From an uncultured Erysipelotrichaceae bacterium (lineage in GTDB: Bacteria; Bacillota_I; Bacilli_A; RF39; UBA660), in NCBI GenBank assembly GCA_902796215.1, contig CADBNY010000003.1, positions 1 to 11,376 on the forward strand: DNA of 11,376 nucleotides, written 5' to 3'. The notes under the pieces are model-generated. The model saw only the letters and a program-made list of their open reading frames with translations. It did not search any database and had not been told where the DNA came from. Shown in pieces: positions 1 through 5,295 of this stretch; the stretch's first letter is position 1; each line of letters starts with the position of its first letter. A program made the position numbers and the translations under genes.

Positions 1-110
1 ACTCTAGCAATTTCTTCATCATGTAAAGCTCCTTCTCTAACAAATCCATTTACCATATCTACTATAATTAGACACCCTTTATATAATTTTAAATTTTTAA
101 CGTTTTTCAT
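1..110 (-). CDS. Isochorismatase/nicotinamidase-family cysteine hydrolase (N-terminal part, cut by window edge)
   Basis: Only the first 36 codons are in the window. The visible N-terminus reads to CLIIVDMVNGF followed by VREGALHDEEIAR. This is the first beta strand and catalytic-Asp motif of the isochorismatase-like hydrolase fold (Asp18 here, of the family Asp-Lys-Cys triad). The family includes nicotinamidases and various amide hydrolases, so the substrate cannot be named from this fragment. The ATG at 110 is preceded by AGGAGAG at a spacing of about 8 bases. The ATG overlaps the TGA stop of the upstream gene as ATGA, so the two are co-transcribed and probably translationally coupled. Lys and Cys of the triad lie outside the window. 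Family assignment is fairly sure; exact activity is unknown. Confidence 0.75.
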   Translation of the reverse strand, partial: MKNVKNLKLYKGCLIIVDMVNGFVREGALHDEEIAR

Positions 111-520
111 TGTTTTTTCTCTCCTATCTTTTTTTCTTTTCCTTTTATATTTACTTCAATTCCTCTAAAATATGGATAAGATTCTGTATGTTCCCCCATA
201 CCATATCCTTCAGTTTTGTATTCAAGCCCTTTGTCTATTTCAATATTATTAACCGAATAACCATCTTGTTCTAAATAATAATGAATAATATTTTCTAATT
301 CATCATCAGAAATATCTATAGAAATTGAAGTTTCTTCTCCTAAAATAATTGTTTTACCCTTAAATGTTATATTTAATAAACAATCTTTATGTTCCATCAT
401 TCCATAGCCAACATATTCTTTAGAAGCTTTAATAACTACTTTTCCTTCTATACCATAAATATCTTTATAGTAATTATGGATGAGATTTCTAACTTTCTCT
501 ATGTTAAGTTTAATAATCAT
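107..520 (-). CDS. Small soluble protein of unknown function with an internal duplication (GYGMxEH units)
   Basis: This is a 137-residue protein that I do not recognise. No signal peptide or membrane segment is visible. The sequence is two related halves: residues 5-60 and 70-128 each contain an IH-YY-like helix end, about 20 residues of strand-like sequence, a GYGMxEH motif (GYGMMEH at 38-44, GYGMGEH at 105-111) and a hydrophobic strand ending in KGK. The spacing between motifs is about 65-67 residues in both comparisons. The start at 520 is chosen because GGAGG lies 7 bases upstream; the reading frame continues upstream only to a GTG at 589 with no SD. It is the first gene after a strong promoter, and its TGA overlaps the ATG of the following hydrolase gene. 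The close coupling suggests a shared role, which is inference. The conserved His/Glu pairs could be metal or ligand contacts, also inference. Confidence 0.75.
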   Translation of the reverse strand: MIIKLNIEKVRNLIHNYYKDIYGIEGKVVIKASKEYVGYGMMEHKDCLLNITFKGKTIILGEETSISIDISDDELENIIHYYLEQDGYSVNNIEIDKGLEYKTEGYGMGEHTESYPYFRGIEVNIKGKEKKIGEKKQ

Positions 521-590
521 GTTAACGCCTCCTTTTCTTTTTAACATTTTGTTAATAACTGATTTTAAAAATAACGCAAGTTTCTTCACT

Positions 591-629
591 TGTTATTAAC
601 ATTATATTAATAACACAATTGGATGTCAA
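591..629 (-). promoter_or_regulatory. Consensus sigma-A promoter overlapped by a perfect inverted repeat (candidate operator)
   Basis: On the minus strand TTGACA (629-624) is followed after exactly 17 bases by TATAAT (606-601). This is a full-consensus promoter for the gene starting at 520. A perfect 9-bp inverted repeat, TGTTATTAA / TTAATAACA (591-599 and 607-615, 7-base centre), straddles the -10 box. Related half-sites recur downstream: TTAACA-ttt-TGTTAA at 541-555 and GTTAAC at 521-526. The predicted RNA also begins with a small hairpin (CAAGU/ACUUG, 577-592). A repressor binding at the palindrome would block RNA polymerase. The regulator is not identifiable from the window. Confidence 0.8.
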
Positions 630-639
630 TACTTTTTTT

Positions 640-665
640 ATAAAAAAAAAAGAAATTTTTCTTTT
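640..665 (-). terminator. Possible weak A/U-rich terminator of the glycosidase gene
   Basis: Just after the stop of the gene at 679, the minus strand has AAAAGAAA and TTTCTTTT arms (648-665) running into about ten T. The stem is almost all A-U with a tiny loop, so efficiency is doubtful. It sits immediately upstream of the consensus promoter of the next unit, where a terminator would be expected. Confidence 0.4.
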
Positions 666-678
666 CCCTTTAAATTAA

Positions 679-1683
679 CTACTTTACAATCCAAAAAGTA
701 GACATATCTCGAAGTCCATTTTCCCCTCCTGCTACAGGTGTATTAATAATTTTTCCATTAATAACAAGTTCTGAAGAACTACCCCCATCTAAATTAGCTG
801 CATTATATGCTCCATACCTTTCCATAATATCACACAAGTCATCCATATCCGCGCCTATACTACTAGGTATCCTTCCATTAATAACTAAAAATAAAACAAT
901 TCCATCTTGTCTTTGACCAATAGCAGATCTAGGTGCAATCCCGTATCCACCATTTCCTTTTACAAAACTTCTTTTACCATTAACAATTAAATAAGGGCCA
1001 AATTCAATTGCATCTCGATATCCCGTCAAAATAGCTTGTTCTTTACTCATTTTTCCTAGAATGAATTTATTTTCTTTCGTAAATCCAATAAAGCCTCCAC
1101 CCATATTAGCAGATTGATACTCACTGACAACCCTTCCATTAGAAATAACAACACCATGAGGAATAGCTCCATTACTATTCCAATCAGGATCAAAAAAGCC
1201 ACCAGCATTCATCGCAATAATTGCTTTTTCCCTTTTACTAACAGTAAGTATTGATTCACCCTTTTGAAAAAGATAAGCTGTAGTTGCAAGATGAATTCTA
1301 GAAGGATCATATATTGCTACTAAAAATCCTTGATAACCATGTCCATTTACTTCAACAACTTTATACAAAGCATCTGCGTCTCTTTCTAAAATTTCTTTTT
1401 CATATTTATTACGATATATAGATAAATTATATTTTTTAAAATAAATATCATCCGGATTACTGATTTCATCAACTTCAGATACATAATTTTTTCTTAACAC
1501 TTCTTGAATATACTGATCACTATATAACAACGTAGCTAAATATTGATGACTTTTAGTATTCATCGCACTAGTAATCCAAAACTCTTTAAAAGATTCAATT
1601 GGTCCATAAAAAAGAAACAAAAAAAAGAAAATAGAAAATAAGAAAACAATTAAAATCATTTTTATTATCTTTTTCTTATTCAT
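679..1683 (-). CDS. Membrane-anchored phosphodiester glycosidase (NAGPA domain)
   Basis: This 334-residue protein has an N-terminal membrane anchor (about residues 7-28, preceded by NKKK), so the rest is outside the membrane. After a linker of about 90 residues comes a NAGPA/phosphodiester glycosidase domain (about 118-333). The family signatures are AMNAGGFFD, the GVVISNGRV strand, RSAIGQRQDG and the C-terminal ANLDGGSSSELVINGK. The domain is named after the mammalian uncovering enzyme, which removes GlcNAc from a phosphodiester. Bacterial members are commonly annotated as exopolysaccharide-related, so a surface glycan or teichoic-acid-like phosphodiester is a plausible substrate (inference). 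The ATG is 2 bases after the TAG of the upstream gene, and the SD (GAGGAA) lies in that gene's last codons. It is the last gene of its transcription unit. The family is secure; the substrate is not. Confidence 0.9.
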   Translation of the reverse strand: MNKKKIIKMILIVFLFSIFFFLFLFYGPIESFKEFWITSAMNTKSHQYLATLLYSDQYIQEVLRKNYVSEVDEISNPDDIYFKKYNLSIYRNKYEKEILERDADALYKVVEVNGHGYQGFLVAIYDPSRIHLATTAYLFQKGESILTVSKREKAIIAMNAGGFFDPDWNSNGAIPHGVVISNGRVVSEYQSANMGGGFIGFTKENKFILGKMSKEQAILTGYRDAIEFGPYLIVNGKRSFVKGNGGYGIAPRSAIGQRQDGIVLFLVINGRIPSSIGADMDDLCDIMERYGAYNAANLDGGSSSELVINGKIINTPVAGGENGLRDMSTFWIVK

Positions 1684-1685
1684 AA

Positions 1686-2255
1686 CTATTCCTCTTTACC
1701 ATCATAAACTGAATCATTATTATAATCAATATAATTTTTCTTTGTTTCATACTTCTCAATCTGATAAGAAATATTATTTAGAGATTTCTGATATTCATTG
1801 TATTTTAACACATTAGCATTATAATCTTCAATATCCGAAACAAAATAATTAACTGCCTGTTCATAAATATTCTTATATTTACTACATTTAGTTTTTAAAT
1901 CATCAAAAGAGCGATTGGAGCTACTACATAATTTATCTAAATAATCAGTATTCTTAGTAAGTTCATCAACTAATTGTTCATAATTAGATAATTTAGTTTT
2001 AATATTCTTATCTTCTTCATACATTGTATCATAATAAACATTTGCAAAAACAACATCATATAATTCATTTCTAACATTCTCAAAAGCACTAGTATTTGTA
2101 CTAAATACTTCAAACTCATTATTAACATCATCAACTCTCATATAAAAAGCTTCCCTATCTGCTTGTAAACCTATAACAAAAGTTGACACAGCACCAGCCA
2201 CAATAAGAATAAAACTTATTGTTATAAGTGTAAAAGAAAACTTTCTACAATTCAC
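1686..2255 (-). CDS. Membrane-anchored coiled-coil-like protein with a C-terminal EF-hand-like loop
   Basis: This 189-residue protein is not recognised. It starts with GTG at 2255, with AGGTGA 6 bases upstream and an in-frame TGA just before the start, so no longer start exists. Residues 7-29 form a hydrophobic anchor with positive residues before it, placing the remainder outside the cell. Residues 35-170 are helical and rich in Asn, Asp, Lys, Glu and Tyr, with a coiled-coil-like pattern and two Cys about 13 residues apart (near 110 and 124). The last residues, DYNNDSVYDGKEE (177-189), fit a 12-position calcium-binding loop with acidic or Asn side chains at positions 1, 3, 5, 9 and Glu at 12. 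It is co-transcribed with the NAGPA glycosidase (2-base gap). A structural or partner role at the cell surface is inference. Confidence 0.75.
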   Translation of the reverse strand: MNCRKFSFTLITISFILIVAGAVSTFVIGLQADREAFYMRVDDVNNEFEVFSTNTSAFENVRNELYDVVFANVYYDTMYEEDKNIKTKLSNYEQLVDELTKNTDYLDKLCSSSNRSFDDLKTKCSKYKNIYEQAVNYFVSDIEDYNANVLKYNEYQKSLNNISYQIEKYETKKNYIDYNNDSVYDGKEE

Positions 2256-2378
2256 AACACATCACCTATTATTAATATATCATAGAAAACAAGTCGATGT
2301 TTTATATTAAAATACTTTGTATGTAAACTAATGTAAAAAGAAAAAATATAATGTCTTGTCATTTACTTAACGCTTTTA
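2256..2378. promoter_or_regulatory. Intergenic spacer with a tentative promoter for the 1686-2255 gene
   Basis: This 123-base spacer separates the pseudopilin gene from the coiled-coil gene. On the minus strand two TTTACA hexamers (2337-2332 and 2327-2322) are possible -35 boxes. The first is 17 bases from TATTTT (2314-2309); the second is 15 bases from TATAAA. After the pseudopilin stop there is only a 4-bp AATG/CATT stem followed by a T-rich stretch. Both termination and initiation here are therefore weakly supported, and read-through from the upstream operon is possible. Confidence 0.3.
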
Positions 2379-2972
2379 TCATTCATTAATATCAAAATAA
2401 GAATCATCTACTACTTCTTGTTCATTATAAATAGCAACAACATCTCCAGAAACATATCCTGATATTTTCCTATTAATATAACTTTTAGTAACCCCTGTAT
2501 TTACATCTATTAATTCGCTTTGAGAAAATCCAGTAACATGGTTTACAGCACTACCAATAGATAAAGAATTTTTAGAAGTTAAATCAATTCCCAAATAACC
2601 ACCTTTTTTTGTTTTTTCAACAAGCGTAACTGCATATTCAAACTTATCATTATTATTTTTCACAACAACAAAAGAATTCTCTTTCAAATACTCTCCTCCA
2701 TTTGGAGCCACATCAAAATCTGAAGTATCTAAATAAAGTAAGCTAACAACAATACAATCATTAGAATCAGGTTTCTCCATAATAGAATTATTAGCTCGCA
2801 TTTTATACTCCACTTGAGTAATCATTCTTTGAGCATCAGAAACATACATTTTTTTTCTACTATCATCTAATAAACCCACAATATGTGGAATTGCATAAAT
2901 AGAAATTACTCCAAAAATAATGATAGCAGCCAATAATTCCACCAGAGTAAATCCTTTGGTATTTTTTTTCAT
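2379..2972 (-). CDS. Type IV pilin-like / pseudopilin protein with prepilin-peptidase site
   Basis: This 197-residue protein begins KKNTKG followed by FTLVELLAAIIIF. It is a class-III prepilin signal: a short basic leader, cleavage after Gly7, Phe8 at +1 and the conserved Glu at +5 (Glu12). The hydrophobic alpha-1 helix spans about 8-31 and continues as an amphipathic helix. The C-terminal 130 residues are a strand-rich head like those of minor pilins or GspG/H-type pseudopilins, with one Cys near residue 74. AGGAGG overlaps the TAG of the upstream Alg13-like gene, so the gene belongs to the glycosyltransferase operon. No prepilin peptidase, assembly ATPase or platform protein is in the window, so the export machinery must be encoded elsewhere. 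Which pilus or pseudopilus it joins is unknown. Use in a competence, secretion or surface-glycan system is open. Confidence 0.88.
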   Translation of the reverse strand: MKKNTKGFTLVELLAAIIIFGVISIYAIPHIVGLLDDSRKKMYVSDAQRMITQVEYKMRANNSIMEKPDSNDCIVVSLLYLDTSDFDVAPNGGEYLKENSFVVVKNNNDKFEYAVTLVEKTKKGGYLGIDLTSKNSLSIGSAVNHVTGFSQSELIDVNTGVTKSYINRKISGYVSGDVVAIYNEQEVVDDSYFDINE

Positions 2973-2981
2973 AAAAACCTC

Positions 2982-3551
2982 CTAAAAACAAATTATAAAA
3001 ATAAGTAATACTAATAAAATAATCAAACAAAAATAAAAGAAAATATAATATTTATTAATCCAAGAAATATGATTACTACTATCAATATAATCATTTAATA
3101 AATTTATCATATTATCGGTATTACTTTTAAATTTTTTTGGTTGAAAAGAAGAACTTTCCTTTATCAGTTTTCCAAGTTTATCAAAGTCATTCAATTCTAA
3201 AATATACCCTTTTTTATAAAATTCATGAATAATCTGTTTTTGATGATCATTATGATGCTCCATATATTTTTGAAGTCTAGGTGCCGCAATGACTTTCTTT
3301 CCCTTTTGAATAGCTCCCAGTATACTACCTGCTCCTCCATGAGTAATAATAAGATCAGCTTCATCCAAAAGTTTATCAAAATCAGGTCCCGGTAATAAAT
3401 CAAATATTTCCATTTTATCAGATTTATATTTTGTCTGTCCTGCTTGTACAACTACTTTATCCTTTATAGTCCCTTTTTCAATTTCTTTCTCAACTGCTTC
3501 CAAAAGTCTAGGAAATTCTTTATCTTGTGTTCCTAAAATAACTAGAACCAT
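2982..3551 (-). CDS. Alg13-like glycosyltransferase subunit (GT28 C-terminal domain) with extra C-terminal membrane segment
   Basis: The 189-residue protein begins VLVILGTQDKEF, typical of Alg13/PssE/CpsG-type subunits, which bind the UDP-sugar in a two-protein glycosyltransferase. The THGGAGS motif (about 70-76) and EHHNDHQ (about 98-104) match the nucleotide-sugar-binding region. The frame extends upstream, but the ATG at 3551 fits: it overlaps the TAA of the Alg14-like gene by one base (TAATG), with a G-rich SD just upstream. Residues about 165-189 form a strongly hydrophobic C-terminal helix. Classical Alg13-type subunits are soluble and rely on Alg14 for membrane attachment, so this anchor is unusual. 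With the gene next to it, the likely reaction is transfer of a sugar to a lipid-linked acceptor at the cytoplasmic face; the sugar is not predictable. Confidence 0.88.
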   Translation of the reverse strand: MVLVILGTQDKEFPRLLEAVEKEIEKGTIKDKVVVQAGQTKYKSDKMEIFDLLPGPDFDKLLDEADLIITHGGAGSILGAIQKGKKVIAAPRLQKYMEHHNDHQKQIIHEFYKKGYILELNDFDKLGKLIKESSSFQPKKFKSNTDNMINLLNDYIDSSNHISWINKYYIFFYFCLIILLVLLIFIICF

Positions 3552-4027
3552 TAGAAAATCCACCCCCCAAACTCTGCTTTTGGATACAACTTCAACATAC
3601 TTTCCCATTGAACAATAAACTTATCACAAATAGGATACAACATCTTTCCAGTAGAAGTTTTAGTAATCATATTAGCAAATGTTTCAATATAAATAATTTT
3701 ACTGCCAAAAATTTTACCCAAGCAACACATAGGAGCAGATGTATGAACCCCAGTTGTAATAATATAATTAGGTCGATATTTCAAATAATAAAATAAACTA
3801 ATAAAGCAATTAAATAATAATTTAAAAATATAAGTAAAAAGATGATGCTTTGTACCATAAATTAAAAAATGAACCTTGTCTCCATAAATTTTTTTTAAAT
3901 ATAAATTTGATTTTGTTTTTTCCGTAATTAGACAATAATCATATTTCGAAAACATTTTTTTTAACTGTAATAATTCCGTTAAATGACCACCAGTAGATGC
4001 AATAAACATAACTTTTTTCTTACTCAT
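3551..4027 (-). CDS. Alg14-like glycosyltransferase subunit (PssD/CpsF type)
   Basis: This 158-residue protein has the Alg14-family start VMFIASTGGHLTELL, with the STGGHL glycine motif at residues 11-16. A hydrophobic stretch (about 60-82) is the expected membrane-associating helix. TTGVHTSAP follows, and the end is FIVQWESMLKLYP with a final GGWIF, the usual C-terminus of bacterial Alg14-like subunits. The protein is full length. It anchors and activates the Alg13-like partner encoded immediately downstream. The start at 4027 is chosen because GAGGGTG lies 6 bases before it inside the last codons of the upstream gene; start and upstream stop overlap by 8 bases (AATGAGTAA). Co-translation of the two subunits is consistent with a stoichiometric heterodimer. 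A role in capsule, exopolysaccharide or a related lipid-linked glycan is known for the family; the specific product here is unknown. Confidence 0.9.
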   Translation of the reverse strand: MSKKKVMFIASTGGHLTELLQLKKMFSKYDYCLITEKTKSNLYLKKIYGDKVHFLIYGTKHHLFTYIFKLLFNCFISLFYYLKYRPNYIITTGVHTSAPMCCLGKIFGSKIIYIETFANMITKTSTGKMLYPICDKFIVQWESMLKLYPKAEFGGWIF

Positions 4028-5183
4028 TACTATCACCCTCTTCAATTAAAGAAATCCAATTTCTTGAAACAACTTCCTTAGAATATTTTCTTACACTATT
4101 CTGTGCTTCTTTTCCCATTTTTAAACGCAAATCTACATTTTGAATTAATTCTTCTATTTTTTGAATCATAACATCCTCGTTCCTATCTTTTATTAAAAAA
4201 CCATTAACTCCATCCTGAATAATTTCAGATGCCCCTTCAGCAGAATCATAAGCAATACAAGGAACTCCATGACTCAAAGCTTCAATTAAAACAATACCAA
4301 AAGATTCCGTATAAGAAGTCATTAAATAGATAGAAGAATCATGAAGTAATCTATTAATCACGCTCTTCCCCTGAAATCCATGTAAAATTACTTTATTTTC
4401 AAGATTATGACTTTTTATATAATTTTCTAAATTTTCCCTTTCAGTTCCATCTCCAACAATATCTAAAGTCCAATCTGGATAAGTTTTATATATTTTAGAA
4501 TAAACTTTAAGTAAATCCATATGACCTTTTTCTAAGGACAATCTTCCAACACAAATCATTTTCTTATTTTTTAAAGAAGAAATAGAAGAAGGTATTTCAT
4601 CAACAGCGTTTGGAATATGAACACATTTACAATTATTTAATCTATTAGCATAATATTCCTTTAATTCTCTAGAAACTAAAACAAAATAATCTAAATTCTT
4701 AGCACTAGCAACTATTCTTTCTGCATATTTATAATCTCCATGGAAGTGATTATGTTCCCAACCTATTTTTAAAACATTATCCTTAGTATATTTACTAGAC
4801 CAAAAATTAAATATATCACGAGTAGAAATAATAATGTCAGAATCTGTATTACGAATATATTGAATCATATTTTTTTTTCGATAATGTAAAACCCTAAGAC
4901 TATATAATCCCTCTTTAAATATTTTAAAAATATTCTTTTTATGAACTGCATCTAAAAATTCTTCCCGATTTGGTTTTAAATCATAATTTAAATAACAGAT
5001 TTTAACTCTATTATCAACAGAAAATGCAGGTTTATCATACAATTTATAGCAAACAGCTAATTCTACATCATAATCATTACATAACATATTAGCAACTGTT
5101 ACAATAGATTTCTCAATACCACCATATCCTAAATGTAAAGACAAAATAGATATTTTCTTTTTTTGATGATGATAAATAGACAT
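4020..5183 (-). CDS. Glycosyltransferase family 4 (GT-B fold)
   Basis: This 387-residue protein is a complete GT4 enzyme. The N-terminal Rossmann half begins ISILSLHLGYGGIEKSI (about 11-27), where the GG loop contacts the acceptor or phosphate. The C-terminal half holds ICVGRLSLEKG (about 210-220) and the EX7E motif in TESFGIVLIEA (Glu293 and Glu301), which binds the nucleotide sugar. GASEIIQDGVNGFL follows. There is no membrane segment, so it probably acts on lipid-linked intermediates at the inner leaflet. The ATG at 5183 is preferred over an upstream in-frame ATG because AAGAGGTG lies about 6 bases before it. It is the first gene of the operon that continues with the Alg14-like, Alg13-like and pseudopilin genes. 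Donor and acceptor sugars cannot be inferred from sequence alone. Confidence 0.93.
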   Translation of the reverse strand: MSIYHHQKKKISILSLHLGYGGIEKSIVTVANMLCNDYDVELAVCYKLYDKPAFSVDNRVKICYLNYDLKPNREEFLDAVHKKNIFKIFKEGLYSLRVLHYRKKNMIQYIRNTDSDIIISTRDIFNFWSSKYTKDNVLKIGWEHNHFHGDYKYAERIVASAKNLDYFVLVSRELKEYYANRLNNCKCVHIPNAVDEIPSSISSLKNKKMICVGRLSLEKGHMDLLKVYSKIYKTYPDWTLDIVGDGTERENLENYIKSHNLENKVILHGFQGKSVINRLLHDSSIYLMTSYTESFGIVLIEALSHGVPCIAYDSAEGASEIIQDGVNGFLIKDRNEDVMIQKIEELIQNVDLRLKMGKEAQNSVRKYSKEVVSRNWISLIEEGDSNE

Positions 5184-5233
5184 AACCCACACCTCTTTTC
5201 TATCACTCAAATTTTGATTAATTCTATATTCAA

Positions 5234-5262
5234 ATTATAGCAAAAAAGAAAAAAAAAAGCAT
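5234..5262 (-). promoter_or_regulatory. Extended -10 promoter of the glycosyltransferase operon
   Basis: The minus strand has TGCTATAAT (5242-5234), an extended -10 element with a consensus hexamer. The position 17 bases upstream (5262-5257, ATGCTT) is a poor -35 and falls inside the preceding terminator's hairpin. This leaves a leader of about 44 bases before the start at 5183. The extended -10 would compensate for the weak -35. Confidence 0.65.
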
Positions 5263-5274
5263 TAAGAAATGCTT
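5241..5274 (-). terminator. Rho-independent terminator of the repeat-protein gene
   Basis: On the minus strand AAGCATT and AATGCTT (5257-5274, 7-bp stem, loop TCTT) are followed by about ten T, a C and six more T. It lies about 20 bases past the stop at 5296 and runs directly into the next promoter. Confidence 0.8.
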
Positions 5275-5295
5275 AATTAATATGATTTATTAAAC

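Noticed and set aside
521..589. N-terminal extension of the small duplicated protein to a GTG at 589
   Set aside because: No SD before the GTG, which sits in the predicted leader hairpin. GGAGG is placed ideally for the ATG at 520.
107..629. Toxin–antitoxin or defence module
   Set aside because: Two small coupled genes with an operator-like palindrome suggested it, but the second is an isochorismatase-type hydrolase and the first has no DNA-binding or toxin signature.
3197..3451. Minus-strand ORF of 84 residues in another frame of the Alg13-like gene
   Set aside because: It lies wholly inside a recognisable glycosyltransferase gene and has no SD or family features.
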